Positions 11,285 to 26,400 of a stretch of 64,000 bases of DNA are shown in pieces. The stretch comes from Spongilla lacustris. Its lineage: Eukaryota; Porifera; Demospongiae; Spongillida; Spongillidae. Every line of letters begins with the position of its first letter. The stretch's first letter is position 1. The notes beneath the pieces were generated by a model. That model ran no database searches, was not told the origin of the DNA, and saw nothing but the letters and a program-made list of their open reading frames with translations. The stretch lies in the NCBI GenBank assembly GCA_949361645.1, contig OX442419.1, positions 8,111,377-8,175,376 on the forward strand, given 5' to 3'. The position numbers were made by a program, and so were the translations under genes.

Positions 11285-12720
11285 AGTATGTTCCCTTGCA
11301 TCACATCCATGTTCCCTTCTTACATAATACCCATGTTCCCTCCTCAAACCACACCCATCATCCCTCCTTACATCACACCCACGTTACCTCCTTGCACCAG
11401 AACCATATTCACCCCTTGCATCACAACCATATTCCCCCCTTGTGCCAGAACCATGTTCACCCCTTGTGCCAGAACTATGTTCACCTCTTGCATCACAACC
11501 ATGTTCCCTTCTTGCGTCAGAACCATGTTCACCCCTTGCGCCAGAACCATGTTTACCCCTTGCGCCAGAACCATATTCCCCCCTTACACCAGAACCAAGT
11601 TCACCCCTTGCATCAAAACCATGTTACCCCCTTGCGCCAGAACCATGTTCACCCCTTGCATCACAACCATATTCCCCCCTTGTGCCAGAACCATGTTCAC
11701 CCCTTGTGCCAGAACTATGTTCACCACTTGCATCACAACCATGTTCCCTTCTTGCGTCAGAACCATGTTCACCCCTTGCGCCAGAACCATGTTTACCCCT
11801 TGCGCCAGAACCATATTCCCCCCTTACACCAGAACCAAGTTCACCCCTTGCATCAAAACCATGTTACCCCCTTGCGCCAGAACCATGTTCACCCCTTGCG
11901 CCAGAACCATGTTCACCCCTTGCGCCAGAACCATGTTCACCCCTTGTATCACAACCATATTCCCCCCTTACACCAGAACCATGTTCACCCCTTGCATCAC
12001 AACCATGTTCCCTCCTTGCGCCAGAACCATGTTCACCCCTTGAGCCAGAACCATGTTCACCCCTTGAGCCAGAACCATGTTTACCCCTTGTGCCAGAACC
12101 ATGTTCACCCCCTGTGCCTAAACCATGTTCACCCCTTGCATCACAACCATATTCCCCCCTTACACCAGAACCATGTTCACCCCTTGCATAACAACCATGT
12201 TCACCCCTTGCGCCAGAACCATGTTCACCGCTTGCTCCGGAACTTGTGCCATGCAGAACCATGTTCACCCCTTGCATCACAACCATATTCCCCCCTAACA
12301 CCAGAACCATGTTCCCCCCTTGTGCCAGAACCATATTCCCCCCTAACACCAGAACCATGCTCACCCCTTGCATCACAACCATATTCCCCCCTTACACCAG
12401 AACCATGTTCACCCCTTGCATCACAACCATATTCCCCCCTTGTGCCAGAACCATATTCCCCCCTTGCATCACAACCATGTTCCCCCCTTGCGCCAGAACC
12501 ATGTTCACCCCTTGTGCCAGAATCATGTTCACCCCTTGCATCACAACATATTCCCCCTTGCACCAGAACCATGTTCACTCCTTGTACCACATGTTCACCC
12601 CTTGCATTACAACCATATTCCCCCCTTGCACCAGAACCATGTTCCCCCCTTGCGCCAGAACCATGTTCACCCCTTGCGCCAGAATCATGTTCACCCCTTG
12701 CATAACAACCAAGTTTTCCC
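11285..12720. repeat. 24-bp minisatellite, about 1.4 kb
   Basis: Units of 24 bp around CCAGAACCATGTTCACCCCT with variants CCTTGCGCCAG, CCTTGCATCAC and ACATTCCC. A block of about 240 bp at 11440-11640 recurs at 11680-11880, showing higher-order duplication. As 24 is divisible by three, several frames on both strands stay open, the longest about 469 codons (11296-12705). No domain, splice context or codon bias supports translation. Confidence 0.92.
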
Positions 12721-12839
12721 CTTGCATCTCAACTATGCTCAAACTAACACCACTCCCATCTTCCCTCCTCACACCGCACCCATACTCAGGTACCTTCCCT
12801 ACTTCACTATCATTTTTACCCAATAGATTACAATGGTAG

Positions 12840-13500
12840 GTAAAATAACAACCGTTCGATTTGTAACACTTGATACTGTACTATATACAACTTACTATTC
12901 CTTTCGCGATGTGCTTTCTCTTCGTTTCCATTTGATGCGCATCGTCTCGAACAGCTGGTATGTTAGTGAGTATGGCTGAAGTGGTCAACCGCTAATATTA
13001 AAAGTCTAACGCATATAGGAACACAAAACAAGTTATAGCAAGACCGACCGTGACAATATAGTCGTCCAGATTACCTTAGCACAACTGCCAATTCTCGACC
13101 GTTTGAAGCGACATGAACTCGACATTCCTTGCATTACGAAAATCGAGCGGAATGAGTTCAAACACCACAATCGGGATAGTAGAACCCCTTTCTGACTCAC
13201 ATGGAGAAGATTAGCTCGATTATACGCGCCGTTTAGACAAAAAGGCCCAAGGCGCGAATGATACGCTCCTATAATAAAATTCAATTTACAGCTCTGGTGT
13301 ATAGCGTAATTATTGTAACAACTTCCGGTTACGTCAAAGGGTTAAGTAGGTGTATGACGATGCATGTTCCTTAGGAACATATACGTGTACATGTATATGT
13401 GTGTGGGAGGTGATGTACATGCTCTTAGGAACAATGGTAGAGTTCTCAACACAGCCGAGTTAATGATTACCATGTTGACCTAAACAAGAGCCTTCTTTCC
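12840..13500. other. Spacer, nothing recognised
   Basis: About 660 bp between two minisatellites. No exon pattern or repeat was recognised. Confidence 0.4.
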
Positions 13501-13945
13501 ATGGGCTGGTTGTCACATGGGCTGACATGGGCTGGTTGTCACATGGGCTGGTTGTCACATGGGCTGGTTGTCACAGGGGCTGGTTGTCACATGGGCTGGT
13601 TGTCACATGGGCTGGTTGTCACATGGGCTGGTTGTCACATGGGCTGGTTGTCACATAGGCTGGTTGTCACATGGGCTGGATGTCACATGGGCTGGTTGTC
13701 ACATGGGCTGGTTGTCACATGGGCTGGTTGTCACATGGGCTGGTTGTCACATGGGCTGGTTGTAACATGGGCTGGTTGTAACATGGGCTGGTTGTCACAT
13801 GGGCTGGTTGTCACAGGGGCTGGTTGTCACATGGGCTGGTTGTCACATGGGCTGGTTGTCACATGGGCTGGTTGTCACATGGGCTGGTTGTCACAGGGGC
13901 TGGTTGTCACATGGGCTGGTTGTCACATGGGCTGGTTGTCACATG
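13501..13945. repeat. 16-bp minisatellite
   Basis: About 27 near-perfect copies of ATGGGCTGGTTGTCAC. Open frames of up to 153 codons arise because three units make 48 nt without stops. Confidence 0.93.
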
Positions 13946-14106
13946 TAGATTTGAACGTTTAGCATTTGTCCTTATGGGGAATTACATCCTCCCCCATGCC
14001 CACCCCCTCCCCAATAATTCCTTCCTATGTCCTTGATACATGTTGATGACCGTGTACAACATTAGACACGCCATGTTGGCTGAATTATTGTACCCACTGA
14101 CTCCAG

Positions 14107-14208
14107 GAAGGTTTTACTCCATTACACCATGCTGCAAGGGGAGGTCATACTACCTGTGTGGAACATCTCCTTTCCACTCCTGGTGTTGATGTGAACATTA
14201 AGAATTGG
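14107..14208 (+). CDS. Ankyrin-repeat exon E
   Basis: A 102-nt phase-0 exon after a TGACTCCAG acceptor, with a GTGAGT donor. It encodes E-G-F-T-P-L-H-H-A-A-R-G-G-H-T-T-C-V-E-H-L-L and P-G-V-D-V-N. The Leu of the TPLHLA motif is His here. It is the last ankyrin exon seen and lies 172 bp before the sequence gap; any continuation could be lost in the gap. Confidence 0.76.
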
Positions 14209-14380
14209 GTGAGTTGGTCTGTTTATAAGGATGGGTAGGGGGAGCTAGGAGTACTAGGATGATCCAATGCTAAGACCCTTGCTGGGAAAGTTTTGCATTA
14301 GAGGGGTTTAATTTACAGCACTTGCCACCAACGAGTAGGCTGCCAAGCACTTGTGTATAACTTATGTGTACATGTACTTA

Positions 14381-14580
14381 NNNNNNNNNNNNNNNNNNNN
14401 NNNNNNNNNNNNNNNNNNNNNNNNNNNNNNNNNNNNNNNNNNNNNNNNNNNNNNNNNNNNNNNNNNNNNNNNNNNNNNNNNNNNNNNNNNNNNNNNNNNN
14501 NNNNNNNNNNNNNNNNNNNNNNNNNNNNNNNNNNNNNNNNNNNNNNNNNNNNNNNNNNNNNNNNNNNNNNNNNNNNNNNN
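14381..14580. other. Assembly gap of 200 N
   Basis: Exactly 200 unknown bases, a conventional gap placeholder. It directly precedes the RING-protein frame, which is open right up to the gap, so an upstream exon or promoter may be missing. The true gap length is unknown. Confidence 0.99.
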
Positions 14581-14622
14581 TACCCGTACCCCGACCCATC
14601 TTCTCGCATAAATGATAACAAT

Positions 14623-15936
14623 ATGGCAACGCAGGGAGATGTGTATCTGTACGACGAGGAGATTTATTTAGATCGTATTCCTGATAACTTTTCGTGTCCC
14701 ATCTGCCTTTGTCCAATCCAACGTATCGCCCACCTCGCAGAATGTTGCGGTAACCACTTCTGTTTTCAGTGCATCAGTCGTGTGACAGACCACCACGGTC
14801 CCTGCCCCATGTGCAAATGCGAACAGTTGAAGGTGTTTCCAAATAAAGAGCGCCAGCGGGAAGTCAACCAGCTGCGTGTGAGGTGCCCGTTCCCTCAGTG
14901 CAACCCAACCTGGGAGGGTGTGTTGGGTTTACTGGACAGCCATTTGCGGGAGAATCACCAGGAAGCCAAAGACTCGTACTTGTTCAGGATAAGTACCTAC
15001 GTCGACCAGCCCCTGCCGAAGTTAGCCTGTCCCATCTGCCGCTGTCTGGTACAGCGTGTGGCTCACCTTAGCGTCTGCTGCGGGTCCCACTTCTGCTTGC
15101 AGTGTGTCAACAAGGTGTTGTACGATAGACAGCCGTGCCCGTCGTGCAAAGGAGAGCTGAAGGCGGTACCGAACAAAGAGCGCCAGCGGGAAATCAACCA
15201 GCTGAAGGTACACTGTCCCTTCCTGGGGGAGTGTCCGTTGGCATGGGAAGGAGAGTTGTCCAAGGTGGAGCAGCACATTCAAGAGAAGCATAAGCCACAG
15301 GACCAGAGCAGTACAACTGTGGTTACTGCTGGTGTAGCCGCTCTTAGTGTGGACCCTAAGAATCAAGAGAGGGTGGGTGGAGTCAAGAATGGTACTGCTG
15401 TCGGCCTGCATCAGAATGGGACTGCTATTGGTCCACCAGGGGGCAGGGCCTCTGTGAGCTCTCAAGGGAACGGAAATGTTGCCTCACAGTCTGAGGCCGT
15501 CGCTGTAGTCCCCATGCCTACACCAGTACCCAGACCATCAACAGCCCCAGTGGACTTCTCACAGGGTGGATCGTGGAATGGAAACTGCACCACCCCCACC
15601 TTCCTGGAAGGTGGACAATATAGCTATCCTTATCAGAAACCTTGGTGTGGGCCCCGAGGGCACCATCATCGTCACCATGGTCACCATGGTCACCATCCTG
15701 GTATGCCACCTCCTCCTCCTCCCCCTCATTCGGGTTTCCCTGCTCCTCCTCCCCCTGGTTTCCCCCCTTCCCCTTCTCACCCTGACTTTCCTCCTCCTCC
15801 CCATCCTCCCTTTGGACCCCCGTCCCCGCACCTTGGTCACCATGGCCACCACGGTCACCACGGTCACCATGGCCACCACAGGGGACACAAGGGGCACCAC
15901 CACCATCCCCACCATGATGCAAGATGGCAATCGTAG
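14623..15936 (+). CDS. Twin RING / TRAF-zinc-finger protein, His-rich tail
   Basis: A single uninterrupted exon of 437 codons from the ATG at 14623 to TAG; the frame is open upstream into the gap, so a longer N-terminus is possible. It has two copies of one module with a period of 111 residues. RING 1 is at C25-P-I-C28, C-C-G-N-H-F-C (41-47), C50 and C61-P-M-C64; a TRAF-type finger is at C88-C93...H107...H112. RING 2 is at C136-P-I-C139, C-C-G-S-H-F-C (152-158), C161 and C172-P-S-C175; its finger is at C198-C204...H218...H223. Each pair is joined by an identical P-N-K-E-R-Q-R-E linker. After about residue 225 the chain is low-complexity, then Pro-rich, ending in many H-H-G steps. RING plus TRAF fingers suggests an E3 ubiquitin ligase or signalling adaptor; no MATH domain is present. 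The His-rich tail might bind metal. Symbol not assigned. Confidence 0.88.
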   Translation: MATQGDVYLYDEEIYLDRIPDNFSCPICLCPIQRIAHLAECCGNHFCFQCISRVTDHHGPCPMCKCEQLKVFPNKERQREVNQLRVRCPFPQCNPTWEGVLGLLDSHLRENHQEAKDSYLFRISTYVDQPLPKLACPICRCLVQRVAHLSVCCGSHFCLQCVNKVLYDRQPCPSCKGELKAVPNKERQREINQLKVHCPFLGECPLAWEGELSKVEQHIQEKHKPQDQSSTTVVTAGVAALSVDPKNQERVGGVKNGTAVGLHQNGTAIGPPGGRASVSSQGNGNVASQSEAVAVVPMPTPVPRPSTAPVDFSQGGSWNGNCTTPTFLEGGQYSYPYQKPWCGPRGHHHRHHGHHGHHPGMPPPPPPPHSGFPAPPPPGFPPSPSHPDFPPPPHPPFGPPSPHLGHHGHHGHHGHHGHHRGHKGHHHHPHHDARWQS

Positions 15937-16402
15937 AAGTGTACTGCAACATGTAGCCTTGCAACACAGGTATCCTAGAAGTACCCAAGTAGTGCACAGA
16001 GGTATCCAAGTAGTACACAGTTATCCATTCCTAGAAGTATCTTGTACCTACAGGTGTGTGTACACATGTAGTCATTCACTGCTTCCATACAAGGCAAGGT
16101 GTGCACTAATTCTTGTGCAATGTACAGTGTGCATGGTGTTGAGCAGTATGAAGATCAAAATGGTTTATTTACACCAACGCCACTCATATTCTTTGCACAA
16201 TGTTCCTGTACATTAGTGGTGGAGTGCAACACACGTGCGAGTATGAAAATGGAATGAAATGTATTTCATTATTAGGAACATACAACAGCACAGATACATA
16301 AGTGCTTTGGTCTACTATTGGAATCTGCTTCACCATTGTCTGTGACAACACTTGAAAAAGCTTCCTAAGCAATTGCAGTGGTAGTGTGGCCATGTTTGCA
16401 TG

Positions 16403-16408
16403 AATAAA
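16403..16408 (+). terminator. Polyadenylation signal AATAAA for the RING gene
   Basis: Canonical hexamer in TGAATAAAAGG, about 470 bp downstream of the stop on the same strand. It is the first good signal after the gene; usage is inferred. Confidence 0.4.
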
Positions 16409-16900
16409 AGGTAATGCATGTTGGCTTGTGTGCATAATAAGGTTGATAGAACAGGGTATATTCAGGACAGGGGGTGTGGTAGTAGGGAGGATAGCCCTGT
16501 TGTCAGTACATGGTGCATGTACTTAGCCACTGAACAAGGTTTTTAGCCGCACATGTTTGGGCAAAGATTTTAGTTGAAGTTTCTACTAGAACTGCCCCTC
16601 CCCCAACATGTAGGCCACACCCAGGGCTCTTTTAATTGTAAATCAATTTTTGAATAACCTGTTGGGATGGCCTGAGGACTTTATGTGGTGGTGCATATGG
16701 TGCACACAAACACAGGCTTGCATGCCTAGTTATATGATTGTATGTTCATATACATATGTATAGTTACGTGTAGTTGTTTGAGCAATAATTTCAAGTCAGT
16801 AATGAGGCAATTCTATAATTTCTGCACCTTATAAAACATACATTGCTCTTTTAGTACATGCAATTACACACAATCAGCTTCCGTGCACTAATGAATACAG
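16409..16900. other. Spacer, nothing recognised
   Basis: Downstream flank of the RING gene; AT-rich, with no exon pattern. Confidence 0.4.
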
Positions 16901-17000
16901 AGTGATGTTGATGGTTGCTAGGTGATGTTGATGGTTGCTAGGTGATGTTGATGGTTGCTAAGTGATGTTGATGGTTGCTAAGTAATGTTGATGGTTGCTA
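16901..17000. repeat. 20-bp tandem repeat, five copies
   Basis: Units of TGATGTTGATGGTTGCTAGG, almost identical to each other. Confidence 0.92.
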
Positions 17001-17204
17001 AGTGGATGTCCACATCTGGCCTCTGGTCAGTTCCCTCCAGTGTGACTCTGCGCACAGCTTATTATGAGTTATGGTTCACTCAAATTTGCATTTGGCTGTA
17101 CAGCTTCTTTGCATCTTTCTGTTTTGGCTTCCCCTCCCCACTGCATGGGAGAACATCTAACCAAGCCATGTTTCTCTGCATTCCTCCTTACATTTGCATG
17201 ACTC

Positions 17205-17600
17205 CTCATCCCCATCCTTACCTTTGGCTCCTCATCCCCATCCTTACCTTGGCTCCTCATCCCCATCCTTACCTTTTGCTCCTCATCCCCATCCTTACCT
17301 CTGGCTCCTCATCCCCATCCTTACCATTGGCTCCTCATCCCCATCCTTACCTCTGGCTCCTCATCCCCATCCTTACCTTTTGCTCCGCATCCCCATCCTT
17401 ACCTTTTGCTCCTCATTCCCATCCTTACCTCTGGCTCCTCATCCCCATCCTTACCTCTGGCTCCTCATCCCCATCCTTACCTTTGGCTTCTCATCCCCAT
17501 CCTTACCTCTGGCCCCTCATCCCCATCCTTACCTCTGGCTCCTCATCCCCATCCTTACCTTTGGCTCCTCATCCCCATCCTTACCTTTGGCTTCTCATCC
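17205..17600. repeat. 26-bp minisatellite
   Basis: About 15 units of GGCTCCTCATCCCCATCCTT plus ACCTNT. Because 26 is not divisible by three, three units make a 78-nt frame, giving spurious frames of up to 214 codons (16985-17629). Confidence 0.92.
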
Positions 17601-17879
17601 CATTCCCTCAAGGCTGGAGTAATGAATGAGATTGTTTCAGATGCCATTTCTTTGAGGGGATTCCAGGCTATTTTTTTGCACCTCACGACTACATTGTAAC
17701 TGGCTTGGCCCTGCTATGGTGTTCCTGACATCCTTCATTGCTTTATCCCTACACTTACATGTAGCCTTTTCTCAACCTTGTGGGGAAAGGAGTGCCTTGT
17801 GGCAGAGCAGTCCCTAGCAGAGCTGGTTGTGTCATGTGATTACATCACCTCCAAAACGACAAACATGCAAGCATGTGAT

Positions 17880-18036
17880 GGGAAGGAGGAGAGAGAGGGA
17901 TGTGAGGAGAGGGATGTGAGGAGAGGGATGTGAGGAGAGGGATGTGAGGAGAGGGATGTGAGGAGAGGGAGGGATGTGAGGAGAGGGAGGAGAGGGAGGG
18001 ATGTGAGGAGGGAGGAGAGGGAGGGATGTGATGTCT
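17880..18036. repeat. Purine-rich GAGAGGGATGTGAG tandem repeat
   Basis: About ten 13-15-bp units with strong strand asymmetry (G/A-rich plus strand). Confidence 0.88.
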
Positions 18037-18039
18037 CTT

Positions 18040-18520
18040 GGCAACTGATGATGATGATGACCTCTAAGTAAGGCTTTCTATCACCTCACGTCATGAGGCT
18101 GAATGCCAGATGTTTTCCACTAGTGCTTTTTAGTTATGTTGTTTGCTAGCTTTATGAACTTATGTATTGATGATAAAAACTATTGCAAGTATGAGCAGTG
18201 GTTATTGATGACTTACCAATATGGAATTATCGTATACAACATAATTTACCTACCCCTTTGATAAATTTTGTGATACACAATCAAATTGCATGGAAGGTCT
18301 ACACTACTAACCTTGCTACCAGAGCACTGCTGCTTCAATGATGGCAATTTAACAACACGTTAGCTAACAGCTATTATTTCAATAACAATAAGTAAATAAA
18401 AATACACATATGCACAGACGTCTCTACACACCCAAAAGAAAACAAGACAAATAGTTTAAAAAAATTTTTTTTGCGTTAATTTATATTTTCATTTATAAAA
18501 TGGAAGATACAGCAAACTTC
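18040..18520. other. Downstream flank of uridine phosphorylase
   Basis: AT-rich DNA between the convergent RING (+) and uridine phosphorylase (-) genes; no feature was recognised. Confidence 0.4.
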
Positions 18521-18525
18521 CTACT

Positions 18526-22436
<3,911 letters not shown>

Positions 22437-22528
22437 TTCAAATAAAAAAATAAATAAAAAACCTGCTTTGACCTTTTGTGTATCGGTAATAGTGGGAGGA
22501 GTTTTCACCTTTATGGAATAACGCACTA

Positions 22529-22536
22529 TGACGTCA
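22529..22536. promoter_or_regulatory. CRE-type palindrome TGACGTCA upstream of UPP
   Basis: A perfect TGACGTCA 93 bp upstream of the uridine phosphorylase start, inside the 185-bp interval after the AREL1-like stop. CREB/ATF proteins bind this palindrome. Its position suits a core promoter, but function is inferred from sequence alone. Confidence 0.42.
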
Positions 22537-22621
22537 CAGTTCTTCCATGTTAATAGGTGTACAGAGAAGGCAAAATATACACGAAGCAATTTGCACTAAC
22601 AGTTATCACTGTACAAGTAAG

Positions 22622-25600
22622 TTATGACATGCTGAAGCCCTGACTGCCTTCATAGATGGCTGTCCTTAATGATGAATGAAGATTCTTGTAAGAGTCGTAC
22701 ATTGGCAGTAACAGTCTGTTGAAGCTGAGCAAGGTTTTAGAGGAAAGAAAACAATTAAACATGTGTACCTCTCTCTGTCTCCCTCATCATCTTTCTTGTC
22801 ACATCACCTCTCTATCTTCACTTCACACATAACTAGCCTCTCCTCCCTCACCAAGTTTATCTCACCACCTCTTTCTCTCACCACATTACCACGTGGCTGC
22901 AAATGGAAGCCGTCCATGTTGGCCATCAAGAGATCGAATGCAAATTGGGTGTGCCAGGTCCGCAAACCCTTTGGCAGGCAGTCTGGAGGACCCTGTGACA
23001 AACTGTAGGAACTTTGACATGTCTTCCGAGGTGAACCCTTGAACTGCTGCCCAGAACCATTGCACTGTCTCCTCCCATCTGGGACCACTGCCTTGGACCA
23101 CAGTGTGCTTCCGGAGGTCTTCAACATCCACATTGGTTGTTCCACACATGAGAAGCTGCACATATAGATAAGTACACCCATATCTAAAATGATTTGAACC
23201 ATTTGTATAACAAACACTAAAATGCCTTCGTCATCATACAACCCGGAGACATAGATTCAGTTGTGTTTAAATTCATTTAAAATGGATGCAAATGCAAATT
23301 ACAATGCATCATAAAAACATACAGCTCTAGCAATGCTGTGCGTGATGTTTGTGTTGTCCTACATGTAAATGAAGTCACATCATTTGCATAGTTAGTGTAC
23401 ATTATTTGTAGAGTCCAAATCACAGATGTGGCATGATTACATTAAGTGTTATAATGCATAAGGTGCAACAAAGAAGAACGTCAGATGGTGAGCCTAGTTT
23501 GATGCTGCACAAATTCTGCAGCAAGACCATGCACTTCTTATTTTGGTGTGCTTTAGTGTATATGATGCAGAGCATTTAAAATGCTCTATCCTACCTCCAG
23601 CTCTTGCTCATCAAACATCATTAAGAGTTCCTCTGGAATTAATTCATTTAAGCCTGCAAATTGCACAATGATGGTCTTTTCCATAACAATTGTATACACA
23701 TGCAATGAGGTTTGCTAACCTTCCACAAATGCAGCAATTTCATTTTTTACTGAAGTCTCCATTCTGTACTTTGTTAAAAGACTGAGGTACTCCATTTTGT
23801 TTTCATCTGTCACGGGAATAGATCGACCCTTCTTCTTCAGTGGAACTTCCTAAATTGAATCCAGCTGACATATGCATAATAAATTTAAATCAAACCTTGG
23901 GCCTCTGTTTGCTGTCATAATCATCTTCCACAAAGAACAGATCCAAACCCTCAACACTGTTTTCAGTAATAGAATTGTACATCTGAGGGTCATCTGTTTT
24001 GAGGCACTGCAAGTGAAATTTGATCAGTGCCATATAATATGCAGCCTCCTATTATCACTTTGAATTAATGTTAATGTTTTCATATACATGTACATATAGA
24101 TTGTTAACGAAGTGACATAATTTTCATAATAGTACATAAATACCCTTACCTGTGAAGTCACTTTTAGGCCAAGAATTTGGACCAAAAAGGAGCGTGTGAT
24201 TCTTGCTTTTGTCAGTTGAGGATTTCCCAGTGCAGATTCTAGGATGCATTTTCCAACTATCCTGCCAGCAAATCTATAGCAGCTGAGGTCAACACCAGTG
24301 GGTCTGAGAGATGCTTTGCAAGGATGCACCTACATTGCAAGTTGGTAGAAGGAATGAAGCTACTTTATCTCATGCAATATGGAATTGTTATGCAATAATT
24401 GGTCCTCACCAGTGCCTGAGGACTGTCATCTACTGCTCTAAACATTCCTGATTGTGATGAAAAGCACTGCTCTGTAAGTAGCTCAAAGAACTCCCTAGAT
24501 AATCCTCCTGCATCCGTTCCTAGCAAACACATAATGTAAATGTTAATAAATATATCATAAAACATACCCTGTTCGCCATTAAAAATCACAACAAAATGTT
24601 TCAGCCAGTCTGCCTTTGTGAAAGATTTTGTTTCTTCCATTGCCTACGAGATTGTAATAAAACACAGTCACTACTGTCAGTACAATTAATAAGAAAACAA
24701 AAACAACAAAACGTACTGATTGTATCAGCTGCTGCCTTGATACTGAAATAGGAACTGAGGAATCTTGGTTGAACTCTCCAAAATGGTGGTGCTTCAGTTG
24801 TTTGTTAAATTCATTTTGTTTGTCAGTGAAACACATTGACCCTCCTGATGCAATATTGACATACAGAGAAACAAAATTTGCATTAAAGCACAATTTATTA
24901 ATCCTGTTCTTCATGGTAAACCTGATATGTTTAGCAGAAACCTGTAAAATGTTGCAGCAATACACTCTCTGCTTTGTGTTAGTATTTTTACAGACATTCC
25001 ACTACCATCATCAACTGTGAAAACATTTGGTTCATCATGCAGAGTGATCTGATGGGGAAGCATTGCAAAGTCAGTGCTGGGGCACCAGTAATATATCAAC
25101 TTTACCTTTGTGGAACGACACACTCTGAATTTGTGGCACTTTTTTCTAAAAAAGACCTTTTCGATTATCTGCATTTGCTGCAGATTTGTATTCAGCTGTG
25201 CACTACCACACATAATGTACATGTAAGTGCTTACCCTGGAGCACAACCTTATCACAACATCTTTGCTTTTTTTGTTGGGACGGAGCTTTTCCCCAGTATA
25301 TTCTTCTACCTTCATGCAGCACAAACTCTGGACAACTCGATATGCATTAGTATCTGAACCAAATAACAAGGAAACTGAATATGACAATCCACTTACATTT
25401 TCCACTCACCATCTAGGCAGATAATTTCAAACTTTCTCATCTCAATGTCTTGATTGCACATGATACACACTCTGAAAAAACCTGCATTTACAACCCTCCA
25501 ATGGACTTCACATTTCTCCAGATTGCATCTTATTTTACTTTGGAAGATATTTTGGACTTCTGTATTGTTCTGTAGGGATTTTACACAATATTTTTAAGTA

Positions 25601-26095
25601 CGTGTTAAAAGACATTTATGTAATTAATTCAACCTCTAGTGAAAGTGGTTGCTGTATATTAGGAACCATTAGTTAATGCCAGCTGTCAATGATGAGTATT
25701 TGGAGTAACTGATTGGGGACTATGGTTCATATCCTATATGAGGGTCCTGTCACGCAAAATTTTTACCGGGCGAAAAAAATGTCCGGATGATGAGAAAGGC
25801 GGTTAATTTATTGCTATCGTATTTTACGTAAGATATATATAGGTTTAATTTGTCATTGTTTGATATTCATGGAATCATGGCATATAATATAACTCATTTT
25901 TCCCGAATAAAAACGTACGATTTAATAATTCAATAGCTTTTGCTTAAAATATCTATTAAAGTAATATCTATGGTTCAACCGGACCGGTGTATATACGTAA
26001 TTACCAATTGTGAAACTGGTGGGCTACAGAGGTTTGAAATATTTTCAGTCTACAATGCAATATGTTACGGACCCATATTTTGTATATCTGCGTGG

Positions 26096-26128
<33 letters not shown>

Positions 26129-26400
26129 ATTATATATATATATATAATATATATATAGTGGTTGAAGTTTTCACCACCTCCGTATGCAGACAGCAGTGTT
26201 CGTGCGCATTTTAAAGAGGCTTTCTATTCGGTTAACATGCATACGCATGTCCAACCATTAAGGCAAATGTAATTATAACAATTCAAAGCAATTTTCCTGG
26301 CATTAAAACACAGAATAAACATACTATTGAAGCGTTAATTAAAATGAGTCGATATTTGTAGCGAGACTCAGTGTACAATCATGTGCCTAAATGAATAAAA
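22622..26400. repeat. Segmental duplication, copy 1
   Basis: Exons 7-18 of the AREL1-like gene plus about 830 bp of intron 6 are repeated in the same orientation at 52115-57600. The similarity starts almost exactly at the stop codon and fades near 26400. This copy is intact. Confidence 0.9.

Noticed and set aside
13501..13962. 153-codon Gly/Trp/His repeat frame
   Set aside because: Produced by the 16-bp minisatellite; three units happen to contain no stop.
15022..15465. 147-codon minus-strand frame
   Set aside because: Antisense shadow of the RING-protein coding sequence.
15518..16018. 166-codon minus-strand acidic Gly/Asp frame
   Set aside because: Antisense of the His/Pro-rich tail of the RING protein.
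16985..17629. 214-codon Pro/His/Leu repeat frame
   Set aside because: Derived from the 26-bp minisatellite; two shifted frames are equally open.
24942..24991. Short intron between GTAAAA and TTTTACAG
   Set aside because: It has good splice-like sites, but reading through gives A-A-T-F-Y-R, which matches the AREL1 family; the real intron lies just downstream.
25049..25105. 57-bp intron between GTAAAG and CCATCAG
   Set aside because: The frame is open through it and reading through keeps the family-like segment before V-D-D-G, so it is treated as coding.
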